Of a stretch of 64,000 bases of DNA, positions 49,927 through 61,634 are shown one piece after another. The DNA is taken from positions 1,700,441-1,764,440 of the forward strand of contig BCKC01000001.1 of NCBI GenBank assembly GCA_001600455.1, given 5' to 3'. The notes beneath the pieces were generated by a model. The model saw only the letters and a program-made list of their open reading frames with translations, did no database searches and was not told the origin of the DNA. Both the position numbers and the translations under genes were made by a program. The stretch comes from Endocalyx cinctus (Eukaryota; Ascomycota; Sordariomycetes; Amphisphaeriales; Apiosporaceae). Positions within the stretch are counted from its first letter, which is position 1. Each line of letters begins with the position of its first letter.

Positions 49927-51987
49927 GATGGATGAATAGCAAAATTTTATACGAAGTTCTCATGCTGGAAAGAACTGGTACTTCGCGTATATGTTTTTTG
50001 AAACAAAGAAAGAAAATAGATAAACAAGATTATGACCCCCTTCCCTCTGAAGAGCGCAGGATCTTTGCCATTTGAAGTGGTGTGTTCGTATGGTGAACCA
50101 TAAGCTGTAGAGGTACTAACCTACATACCATGTTTTACGGGGTGTAGCCAATTACAAATAGGAACAGAGGTAAGCCGATATTGGCTGGCTGGTACCAAAC
50201 TCATCGCTTCCTGGTAGATACTATTTTAAAAATCACTATTCCTGTCCTTCGCCCCCTCCAACGTAGCATTCTGATGAAACGATAACACAGGGCGATCTTT
50301 AATCGGTTCAAAGTAGCCTGTCCATGGCAGAACATCTGGTAGGCCATTAGACGCAAATACTCGAAATACCGTATAACTTTCCCCTTTTTTTACTTTTTAG
50401 AGGGTTTCGATTCATAGAACCATACAGACACTTTACTATTGGTACTAGGCGGGGCTTGGACGACTCTAAGTGGTAAACATTTCGGCATAGACCTCTTAGA
50501 TCCGAGCAGATCCGGGCAGATCCGGGCCTCTTTCTACTCCTGGTCTACGGCAGCCTCCACTAGACGGCGGCGCTTTTGGTATCCGGTAACCTTTCGATAT
50601 ATATCACGTCGAAGCTGTCCGCTCCAGTATACCGGTGGGCGGTGGCATCAAAGTTATAATTCCTAGACGTCGAAGAACTGGCGCTAAGGTTTTTCGTTGA
50701 TTTAATCGTGGTATGAACGGTATGTGATTAATCACCGCACTTTAGAACGGAGAATTATTTGTAATAAGAATTGTTACTTTCAAAGTTATGTACGGAAAAG
50801 GGATTTATACAAATTCCTACTTTTATAGTTCGTAGATGCAGGTTGTTACAGTATTGGGCATAGTCAATGTTTGCACATTTGGGTTTCGATGAGAGTCGAG
50901 TCGAATAATTATATATTGTTTGTATGAGTATGAATTTCATTATATAATCTGAATCAAGCTTTAGAAGCCGACAATGTTTTTGTAAGCCTCGAAGACCGTC
51001 TTAGTTTATTTCACTATTGATTCCGTGTTAGTTCCCTAGAGACAATACCTTCGTCAGTCTGAGGTATTCTAGTGTATCAAGTCTTATCGAAGATGATCAG
51101 AATTGCCAAGAAGAGATCACTCAGGTTTGTAGGATACCAATCAAAGCAAAGGGACTGAGAATAGGTTCTTATTGAATAGAATGATAGATATACATAGTAC
51201 TCACTCATCCATTAAATAGAAAATAACACCAAAAACTCTGACGTCATTAGATTGAATTCTATAATAAGATATTTTTATGGTAAAACACGGTGAAGTGGAG
51301 TAACGCCTTGAGATATTCCCAGTTGTTACTTGGTAATTCCTTATGTATCCCACGTAATGTATTAGGAGTATTAGCCCTGGAGGTTACCGTAGTGCTCCGT
51401 ATACGTACAGTACGTACAGTAGGTAGTATCCTACCAGCCATTCGTGCCTTAGGCTCTTATCGCTTATCAGGAATGGAAATTTTTATTCACTGCCCCACTA
51501 ACCCACCAAAATTGATCCCCCACTACATTTTTAATGTGTTATTTAATGTGTATTACATACTAAGGGACACTGTAAGCTGCTATTACGCTTTAGCCCCTCC
51601 TTCATAACTTTACTACCTTACTCGCCTCCTACCCTCCATAATCTTTTTTTTTTCCTTCTCACATCGTTAATTCCTAACTTCAAGGAAGACCAAAAGTTTT
51701 CATAAGGATCAAATTTTCTGGAATTTTATCTCAGAAATAATCCTTATTCTATTGTAAAAGACTTCTTTCTTATTCCATTCGGTCACATTTACTTGTGATT
51801 GATATCCATTAACCAAGCGGGGTAAATACATCCATCTATTTTATCTTACACCATTTTGCTCTGCTCTGTTCACGATATTTTCCAAATTTTATCTTTTCAT
51901 AAACCCGTCAAGAAATTAACCAAATCTCTCTTTTTTTTATATATATATAGAAAATTAGAAACAAGAGAAGAAAAAACAAAAGTCAAA
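49927..51987. promoter_or_regulatory. 2 kb divergent intergenic region
   Basis: Upstream of the alpha/beta hydrolase and of the Arb1-like gene. It includes three tandem decamers at 50498-50527. An open frame of about 100 codons at 51290-51607 has no recognisable features. A T-rich and TATATATA stretch lies 30-60 bp before the Arb1 start. Confidence 0.45.
50498..50527 (+). repeat. Three tandem decamers (AGATCCGGGC)
   Basis: Units 50498-50507 (AGATCCGAGC), 50508-50517 and 50518-50527 (both AGATCCGGGC). It lies in intergenic DNA about 570 bp upstream of the alpha/beta hydrolase start. Confidence 0.8.
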
Positions 51988-54015
51988 ATGGTTTCCGCGT
52001 CCAAGGAAAAGAGACTCGCCAAGAAGGCTGCCGATGGAAAGGGTGAGAAGAAGACGCTCGTTTCCAGGTCAAAGGCTGGTTCTAAGGCTGCATCCAAGAA
52101 CGCCAGCGCTGCCGGCTCCGAAGCTGGCGATGACCCTCCTAACCCCGATGATGTACCTGCCACCGATTCATCCAAGATGGCAAAGGTGAAGCGCCTTGCC
52201 GACCAGAAAGACGCTCACGGTTTGTCCGACCGAATCACCACCGGTGTTCTCGGTTCTATTCCCAGCAGCAGGGACGTCAAGATTATCAGCGCCAGTTTAA
52301 CCTTCCACGGTCGTGTCCTCCTTAACGAAACAGTGCTTGAGCTATCATTCGGACGACGATACGGTCTGCTAGGTGAGAACGGATGCGGAAAGAGTACCTT
52401 GTTGAAGGCTATCGCCGAGCGAGAATACCCCATTCCCGAACACATCGACATCTACCTACTGAACGAAGGTGCCCCACCTTCCGATCTCGGTGCTCTTGAA
52501 TGGGTCTTGAAAGAAGCCGAGAAGGAGATGGACCGTCTCGACAGGCTTGCCGAGCAACTCCTCGAGGACGAAGGGCCGGACAGCCCCGTGCTTATGGACG
52601 TATACGAGGTACGTCTCATGAATTACATCCTTTTCTATTAATCATCCTTCGGACTAGAACTAATGAAATATTGTTACATAGCACATGGACAAGATGGATC
52701 CCTCCACCTTCTCTACGCGCGCCTCCCTCATCTTGACTGGTCTAGGTTTCAACAAGGTTACCATTAATAAGAAGACCAAGGACATGTCTGGTGGATGGCG
52801 TATGCGAGTCGCCCTTGCTAAGGCCCTTTTCGTCAAGCCGAGTTTACTGCTGCTCGATGACCCCACTGCTCACTTGGATTTGGAAGCTTGTGTGTGGCTG
52901 GAGGAATACCTGAAGAAATGGGAGCGTACCCTCGTCCTGGTCTCTCACTCTCAGGATTTCTTGAACGGAGTTTGCACCAACATGATCGACATGCGAAAGC
53001 AGCAACTCATGTACTACGGTGGTAACTTTGACTCTTATGTCAAGACTCGCACGGAACAAGAGGTCAACCAGATGACTGCTTACAAGAAGCAGCAGGAAGA
53101 GATCAAGCACATTAAGGAATTCATTGCTAGCGCTGGTACTTACGCCAACTTGGTGCGACAAGCCAAATCCCGACAGAAGATTCTCGACAAGATGATTGCC
53201 GACGGTCTCATCGAGGAGGTCAAAGAAGAGCGAGAGTTCAAGTTCCGGTTCACCGATGCCGACAAGCTGCCACCTCCTGTCCTGGCTTTCGATGACGTGA
53301 CCTTTTCGTACTCGGGCGACGCTAAGGATGATCTTTACCGCAACATGGATCTCGGTTTTGACATGGACTCCCGTACCGCCCTAGTCGGCCCCAACGGTGT
53401 CGGTAAGAGTACTCTACTCCGTCTGATGACCGGCAAGCTATCACCGACATCGGGTTCCGTGCGTCGTCACACCCATCTCAAGCTCGGCATGTACTCTCAG
53501 CACAGTGCCGAACAACTGGACTTAACCAAGAGTGCCCTGGATTTCGTTCGTGACAAGTACAGGGAGAAGTCGCAAGATTACCAGTACTGGCGACAGGCGC
53601 TTGGACGATATGGTGTCTCTGGACCCGTGCAGACTGCCCTTATGGGTACCCTGTCCGAGGGTCAAAAGAGTCGAATCGTCTTCGCCCTCCTCGCCATCGA
53701 CGCACCTAACATGTTGCTCCTCGACGAACCAACCAACGGTCTAGATATTCCTACCATCGATGCTCTAGCCGACGCAATCAACAACTTTACCGGTGGTGTT
53801 ATTGTCGTTTCGCACGACTTCAGGTAAGTTTCTAGTGACCCGATAGTGTTATACCTTGTAGAGAAAAGAATACTGACTAGTTTAATAGATTGCTCGACAA
53901 GATTGCTAAGCAGATTCTGGTTTGTGAGAACCGGACGATCAAGCCATGGGATGCTTCGATCGGAGAATACAAGAACTACCTGCGGAAGAAGATGGTTGCT
54001 GCCGGTGCTGTTTAA
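51988..54015 (+). CDS. arb1: ABCF ATPase Arb1 (ribosome biogenesis)
   Basis: Soluble ABC ATPase with two nucleotide-binding domains and no membrane domain. Yeast Arb1 works in 40S and 60S ribosome biogenesis, moving between nucleus and cytoplasm. Exons 51988-52608, 52682-53823 and 53889-54015, introns 73 and 65 nt, 629 residues. A Lys/Ala/Ser-rich N-terminus of about 90 residues precedes domain 1: Walker [10 protein letters not shown] at 129, signature MSGGWRMR, Walker [21 protein letters not shown]. Domain 2 has Walker [10 protein letters not shown] at 443, signature LSEGQKSR and Walker [18 protein letters not shown], and ends [14 protein letters not shown] across intron 2. The Asp-Asp in Walker B of domain 1, instead of Asp-Glu, is as I know it from Arb1 relatives and supports this assignment over Gcn20 or New1. 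Confidence 0.94.
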
Positions 54016-55345
54016 AAGACAACCGAGTGGGTAGTAGTGTATTAGAAAGGCGTTTGGGAATTGAACTCGTGATGATTCCAAGCTATTGGTTTGACCTTCA
54101 GCCCATCGCAGCACAGGTCTGTACTAAAGCTAGGAGTTGGATTAGAGATGATCAAAAATTGTGTGCATAACCATTAAGTACCTGTCAACCTGCGCCTAGA
54201 TGGGGTCGCGGCTCAAAGGGGGTATATTATAGATTGGGCAGGAACAAAAAAAAAAAAAAAAGAAAGCTTTATAGAGTCGCACCCAAAAGTCGGGTTCGGC
54301 GGTACCGACGCCGGATAGAGCGAGGAAGAGAGGATAAATGGAGGGGCCATACCCTCGTCGCTGACTTGCTTCATATGGGCGGTGCCGCACCACGCATTAT
54401 TTATAACTGGGATAGACTCGGGTGCACGCAATACATTGATTAATTCAGTCGTTCATTGACAACATTATCTATCATGTTTCCTAACATGGATTAGAAACTG
54501 CCGAGTAGTGATATACCCAACGTATGTTGAATAGCCGTTACGGCCGGACATAGATGAACCGTGATTTGCCTCAGAAACCATAATTACTCTTGAGATTGAT
54601 ATTTGCCAGCCTCAAACCCCTTTTCCTCTCTATGTTTGCTTCCGCCATCCAATACACCCCAACCTGACTCCATTGGGCGAATCTTACTGACTTTGAGGCC
54701 TTTTTTCTTCCCCTCTTTAAGTATGATAAGAACAAGCACGAAATTCACGCACGAACATACATAAAGCCTGAAAAAGTTTGACTCATCTTCTTTCTAAGGA
54801 AACTCTCGTCTATTCGCACTCCATTTTCTTCCTATTATACATGATTTAATGTTTTTTTTTTTCTTCTTTTCATTAAGGCTAGAGTTGAAAAAGCCCAACC
54901 ATTTTTGTTGTTTTTTCTCACTACTTCTCCTTTTTCCTTTCCTTCTGTGTTCGAAAAAAAAAAGAGAGTAAGTAATGAGTGAGGTTACTTAGTACTAAGT
55001 AGCTCAATAAAAGAAAAGAAAGAAAGAGATAAAGTGAAATAAAATAAAAGCTATGTAAAATTTGATGCAAGTTCCATCTTACCCTACCCTATCCTGTCCT
55101 CTAGAGAGAGGCCTGAAGGGGTTTAAAAAAACGCCGGCATGCCACCCTTTCTAGAAATTCGCCTTTTCTTCGGATTTTGTGAATGAAGACGAGGAGACCA
55201 ACCCCATTCAATGCGTAGTAGATGAAGAATTATTAGTTTTCTTTTGGTACCTTCGTCTTGCTTCTTGCCCCCTATTCCTTCTTCAAAGGTGTCTTTAATT
55301 GAATACAAACGCGTTCACTCCCTCCATTGGCCGTTCTTTTCTGTT
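54016..55345. other. Convergent intergenic region
   Basis: Between the 3' ends of the Arb1-like and INO80 genes. It has A runs (54246-54260) and T/C-rich stretches. No gene is supported; a tRNA-like sequence near 54050-54120 was rejected. Confidence 0.45.
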
Positions 55346-58300
55346 TTACATATCCATCTCCCCATCGGCGATTGCGAGTCGTTGTTTTGTCGTCTTGGCT
55401 TTCTTGCTGCCGCTCTTTCGCTTCTTCGCTGCTTGGGTGTCGGCAGCTGGTTCGGCTGGTGTGGCCGTGCCGGATGGCTTATTACCATCGTCAAAATGTC
55501 CTTCTCCTAATAATATTCGTTAGCACCAAAGAATAAGAACATGAAACATAGGTTCATAGGAAAACGCTCAGATACTCACCCTCATGGTACATTTCGTCCA
55601 AGCTGACGGCTTCACGCTTCCGTTTGCCGCCGCCGCGTTTCTTTGCGGCCTTGTCCAGCTCGCCGCTCTCAAGCATCTCCTTCTCCCGCTGCTCGATAAG
55701 TTCAGCCTGCTCGTCATCAGCGAGCCACATGGCAATGTCGCGGTTACGATTTTCTGCAGGACGGCGCCCACTAAAGTCGACACCCCTAGCGCCACCTCCC
55801 TGGATGACCACCCGTTGCACTTCTTCTTTCTGCATCGCCCGCTTTCGAATACGCTCTTCAATCGTACCGCGAGTGATAAGACGATAGACGGTGACCTGTT
55901 TAGTCTGACCAAGACGATGAGCACGGTCCATGGCTTGCGAGTCGATTGTGGGATTCCAATCACTATCATAAAAGATGACTGTGTCAGCTGACGTCAGGTT
56001 GATTCCAAGACCACCAGCTCGTGTAGACAGGAGGAAAATAAATATCTCCGGACGGGTTTGGAAGTCGTGAACGGTGTCTCGTCGATCTTCTAATTTTGTG
56101 GAACCATCTAGACGACAGTACTTGTAATTGCGATATGTAAGGTACTCTTCCATAAGGTCAATCATCCTAGTCATCTGGAAATACAGCAACACGCGATGTC
56201 CTTCCTCCTTCAGTTTGAACAGGAGTTGGTCAAGTTGGGCAAGCTTGCCACTATCTGTGACAAACCGACGCATGCTTGGTACTGTAATATTTGTGAATCG
56301 ACGCTTCTCATTATCCGGTTGAGGAAGTAATGCAGGCACTGGATACCGTTCCATAGGGATCTTCTGTGACACCAACGCTTGCTCCTCAATAACCGTTGGA
56401 CCATACAAGTTCTTTCGCATTGACACGTTGAACAGTGTGTCTTCCCTCTCCGCGTTAGGAACACGCGTGCCTTCGCAGGACACTTCGATTGGAGCAGCGG
56501 TGGCTCCCGGCAGAGCAGCTTGTTCCAGCCTACCGAGTCCAGAATCATTCCACTGAGACCGAGAGATATTCATGAGCTTGGAAAGCACGCCATCAGAGGT
56601 GGCCTCAGCTAATGGCTTTCGGTCTGCTCGAGATCTTATCTGAAAGAGAGCGTGTGCAGGCGTAAAGTTTTCTTGGCCTTCTTCGTCATAGATGACGTTC
56701 ATGTGGCCAAGCCGGTCCTTCTTCCTCGCAAGTTCGGTGGCTCGGGTGAAGATATCTTGGTGGCTGGCCTTGTAAACGTCTTCTGGGCTAGCGTCGGCAA
56801 AGCGAAGGAATGAGAAAGTATCGTTGCCCGTTGTACTATCACGCACATTGTCCGGCGACCAGATATTCATCAAGTGATTCAGATATTTGTTGCGAACACC
56901 GGCGTACTCGTTATGTTTCCCTGCTTTATACAATCTACCACCCTCGTTCCAGACTAGACGCGGTAGCTCGTACTGTATGAGATTGCGAGTGGAGTAGCCA
57001 ACGGCAACATTGTTACCCTCGCGCACGAAAGACGCAGTCTCCGCAAAGTATCCAGAATAGAACGGACTCGTTGTATCAGCGCGCTCGAAAAGATCTGGAT
57101 GGTTGCAAACTTTCCGGAACTGCATGACCAGGTTCATTAGTGTCCCGGAATCTTGCTCATCTCCAAGGGTTGCTTTCTCGATCAAGTCCATGATACTAAT
57201 TTGGTTTCTTAGATTTCGGTAATAAGCTCGCTGTCGGTAGGTAAGCTCGCAGAAAACATCGAGTTCAATCTTGTCGCCGAGTTCTTTCTGGACATGCTTC
57301 TTAACGCGGCGTAACATAAATGGTTTGAGGATCATATGCAACCTCCTAAGCTGGTCCTCGTTAAGTGTTGTGTTACTTTGTGCATGTGATTCGATATCCT
57401 TCGAAAACCATTCGCTGAATTCATCGTGGGAGTCGAACAAAGAAGGCATAATGAAGTGAAGAAGAGCCCATAGTTCCTGCATGTTGTTCTGGATCGGTGT
57501 ACCAGTCAGCAGAAGACGGTTACGGCAATGGAAACCAAGCAAGCATTTCCAACGCGAGCTAGAAGAGCTCTTGATAGCTTGGGCTTCATCGAGAATCATG
57601 TATTGCCATCGCATTTTCTGGAAGTAGGCTACATCGGAGACGACAAGTTGATAAGATGTAACCAAGACGTGGAAGGGGGCATCTTTTCGGTATGTGTTAT
57701 GTTTGCGGTCCCAGAATTTACGCAGGACCTTACGATCGCCGGCAGTACCCCAGTACGGCAGAACCTTGAATTCGGGAACGAACTTCGCGATTTCTTGCTG
57801 CCAGTTGTGGAGGGTTGAAGCCGGTGCCACCACAAGGTAGGGGCCCCAAATATCGTGCACCTCGGCGAGATAAGCCATGACAGAAATAGATTGGACTGTT
57901 TTGCCGAGACCCATCTCGTCGGCCAATATACCGTTGATACCCTGCTCGTAGAGATTTGCCAGCCAGTTGAGACCTTTGATTTGGTACTCTTTGAGCTGGC
58001 AGTTAAGCAACTTGGGCTGTTCAACCGTGACATCTCCAAGACCAGTAGGATTTTGAAAGTTCATTTCACCGTCTTCGTCCATGTCATCGTCGGTCTTGTT
58101 AAATGCTCTGGCCTTCTGCTGTGCTTCAGCGATGGCATTCTGCGCGTTAGCCATAGCAGCGGCCTTCAGCGTCTCCTCATCTTCGGCATCAAAGTCGAGT
58201 TGATTAAAGTCGGTCACTTTGGTACCAACCGGACCAGTAGGTTCGGAAACGCTGATCTTGTTGTGGTTCGAAGGAGCAGCATCAGAAGCAATTTCTGGGT

Positions 58301-61300
58301 TATCCGTGCTTCGTTCAACCTCGTCCGTCTTGATTTTCTTGCCTATGAAGTGCGAATACAGTTCAGTCTGCGAAATCAAGAAGTTGAGCTTCCTCTTCTG
58401 TCGTGCAGCTTCGCGATCGGCTTCCTCTTTGCGAGCATTCTCAAGCTCCTGTCGCTCAGCAGCCTTGCGGAGATCGCGTTCCTCTCTCTCGTTACGTTTC
58501 CAAAAGCTCATCATGTCACGCATACAACGCTTCGCTCGAGCCTGCAAGTCTTTAGTGCCCTTATTCGTACGTAGCTGCCAGCGCTTCGCTTCCTTGGAAG
58601 CAAGTATAGCCGTTTTCTTAAGATTGGATGCTTTCGTGGTATACGAGTCACTCGCCAGCTTGTATGTCTTGGCAACATCTTTCCGAGATAAATCACGCCA
58701 GATCTGGTCATAAATCTGGTTGTATCCTTTGGATTGGAACTTCGTTTCCAGAGGATTGGCAGGTGGTTCTTCGACGGGTGGCTCCTTCTCCTTGGGCTCC
58801 TTAACTGTGTCGCTGGATTCTTTGTCCTTCTCTTTGGCCTCCTTGTTAGAAGATTTCCCAACTTTGATACGTATCTTGGTCTCCTCTTTGGCCGGAAGCT
58901 CTTCACCTGCATCCAAAGCTGCCTGAGCTGCCACGGCAGCATCCTTCTCGGCTTGTTTCTGCTCCTTAGATTTCTTGGGTCGGTTCCCGCTACGGTTTTT
59001 GCTCTTGCTTTTAGATCCGCCGCCGCCGCCGCCAGTCTCGGATTCAGTGGCTTGGAATGTGGACATAACTCCACCTTCCAAATTGAGGTCCAAGGGTGCG
59101 AGATTACGGGCAGGACCCTTGATGCCTTTCTGTAGAATAAGCTTGGTCTGTTGGGCCTTCTTATTCGCACGTTCGGCATCTCGTAAGTGTTTCGCACGTT
59201 CTGCGTCATCTTCCGCGGCGAGCGCCCGCGCCAACGCGGCTTCCTTCTGCTCGATAGTAACTTGCATGGATTTCTCGCGACGTCGCTTCCGTTGCATGTC
59301 CTTCTTCCTTTCTTTCTCGGCATAGATTTCGCGCTCGCGAACTTCCTGTAACGCATCGTCATAATGCAAATCATCGTAACGACGCTTTCCATGAGAGGCG
59401 TGGCTGACTAGCTTTTTAGAAAGGAAGTTGGTTAAGTCGCTCCGACGGAAGACACGATCTTGGAATTCGGCTTGTTCTACGTTAAGCTTCCGTTTTTTAG
59501 ATCGGCTAGAGAAGTATTCCTCTTCTTCGGTATCGAGATCGGACAAGTCCACGTTGTCTACCTTGGATTCCAATAGTTCCAATTGATGAACTATCTTTTT
59601 CTCTTTATCGGCCGGGAGAGTCTTCGGTTTCGGTTGACCGTTGGGTTGTCTCTTCGGCACCCTCGATGGCGTGTCCTTGGCGTGTCCGGAAGATCGTCGA
59701 GATTCTTTCTTAGAGTTGCTCTCAGATCCTCGTAGTTGAGATTCGCGACCCTTGCTCTTTCTGGGAGCCTTCTTCTTTTCTTCGGTCATGATGGGCGCCT
59801 TCGGTTTAAGGGGTTCGGCATTCGAGAGGATATTGGAAAACGACATCAGCTCAGCTGTGCGACTTGGGACCTAATAGCGCAATGTGCGAATTAGTAAACT
59901 TTCAATAGCCGACATGCAGGTCTTGCATGATGAGGCAAAAAGGGGTAGAAAAAAAGTTGCTCAAAAATTAACTTACACTTGTAGATGGTGTAGAATTAGT
60001 AGAATTAGTAGGTTCTGGATTCAATAATGATGGTAGCGAAGGAGCAGGCGTGGGCGTGCTACGACCTGGACCTTCAGATGTATTGCGATGACGCGACGAA
60101 GGGGAGCCGATATTCAGTGCTTTGCTAGAAGGACTTGGAGGGTCGGCCCCGTTTTTTGAGTGTGAATGAGAGCGTGGGCTTCGTGGAGGATATTTTGCAT
60201 TCACAGGCGAAGTTGACCCGTATCCGTTGTAATGGTGCTTGGTTTCGGATTTAGGTTGAGCGTAATCGTAATCAGATCGTGACTGTTGATGAGAAAAAAA
60301 AGAAATTGTCAGATTAAACAAAGCCTTATTAAATATTGTGGAGTTTCAAGAAAATAGAAAATGTTGAGGGAAGTATATGGTGATAAGAAGGCGATGACAA
60401 GTAATGGTTTTTTAAATAAATAAAAAAGGCGAATGAATAAGCTATCAGTGAATCAAAATCTGACGGTAGTAGTGTCTTCTTTGAAGCTATACAGCTCAAA
60501 ATATAATTAGGCAGGTACTAAGGGAAACAAGATGCCCTACTTATATGGATTTTACATTCATAAGATTGATAGGGTTTCATGACCGTGGCTACATAGAGTA
60601 GTATCGTGATGACAAGATGATTTGTGATTACAAAAAAAAAAAAAAAAAAAAAAAAAGTAGTAATAATACTAATGGTTTTGTTTCCAAGAATGAAAATGAA
60701 AATAAAATAAAAATAAAAACAATAAAATAAAGAAAAAAAAATTGCTTACCTGCTTAGACCAGGTGTCTCTATCTTGATTAGTACGTGTTATGTCGGTCGT
60801 CGGGTCGTAAAAGCTCCCGGAAACTTTTTCTCGATGAAAAATTGGAGGTGAAAGATGGCCAGAGGTCTTTGGAGGTTGTAGCGGCGATGCACTTGAAGGA
60901 CCAGTACCATTCGACGATGACATAGCTGATGAAGATGTCATAATAGGGGCGAAAGCACCTGGCGGAGGTGCCAGAGCTGGCAGCGAAGAGGATGACGATG
61001 AGACCGGTGAATGTTGCGACGCGTGATGAAAGGGGTGATGAAGGGAACTCGGCGGTCGCGTCGGTGATGTAGATGCCGGGGTGGTAATGGATGACACAGA
61101 AAAAGTGTTGAATTTTGATGATGGGGAATGAAGTTGTGAAGATGATGTGGTTGCGTTGTTGTTTAGGGGAATAGTGTTATTGGTGTTAGTAGTGGGCTGA
61201 CGAAAATCTAATTGCTTTGAGGTCGTGACTGTCGGGGATGTCAAACTCTTGTTACCGTTCCCATTAGTACTGATAATGGCAGAATTGGTATTAGCAACAC

Positions 61301-61634
61301 TCCTATTCCCACTCTCGCTCCCGTTACTATTATCGTTCCCAATCACAGATCCAGTCATTGTCCCATTTCTAGGTTGGTTTTGACTTTGACTTTTTATGTG
61401 TGCATCAATATCAGAAGCGATGTTATTAGTACTATTTCCAGTAAAGGTGTTTGTGGTGTTGGTTGGTCCCAGCGTATCAGTCAATCCACGAATTGTTGGC
61501 GGTACAAGTTGAGACTGAGACGATGATCTTATCCGTCTATCGCCGGCACTCCGATCGTCACGACTATTACGATTAAATTGACTTTCGTGACCCTCATCTG
61601 GTCCTGGCCTTTGAAGAACACTTCTGAGATCCAT
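55346..61634 (-). CDS. ino80: INO80 chromatin-remodelling ATPase
   Basis: Catalytic SNF2-family ATPase of the nuclear INO80 complex, which slides nucleosomes and exchanges H2A.Z in transcription and DNA repair. Exons 61634-60750, 60282-59977, 59870-55580 and 55506-55346, introns 467, 106 and 73 nt, 1880 residues. The first 400 residues (start [15 protein letters not shown]) are Ser/Asn/Thr-rich and disordered. Exon 3 opens [16 protein letters not shown], then basic and acidic stretches. The DBINO segment lies at about 781-908, with [20 protein letters not shown]. The ATPase core has [13 protein letters not shown] near 1049, DEAQAIKS near 1158 and [10 protein letters not shown]; the C-lobe has [20 protein letters not shown] and [16 protein letters not shown] near 1716. 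The last exon encodes a Lys-rich tail ending EMDM. The large first intron is the least certain part. Confidence 0.92.
60632..60656. repeat. Poly-A tract, 25 bases, in INO80 intron 1
   Basis: On the transcribed (minus) strand this is a long T run inside the 467-nt first intron. It is a simple homopolymer. Confidence 0.8.

Noticed and set aside
54050..54120. tRNA-like sequence on the minus strand after Arb1
   Set aside because: A T-loop-like GAGTTCAATTCCC is present, but the T stem mispairs and no D arm or acceptor stem can be formed.
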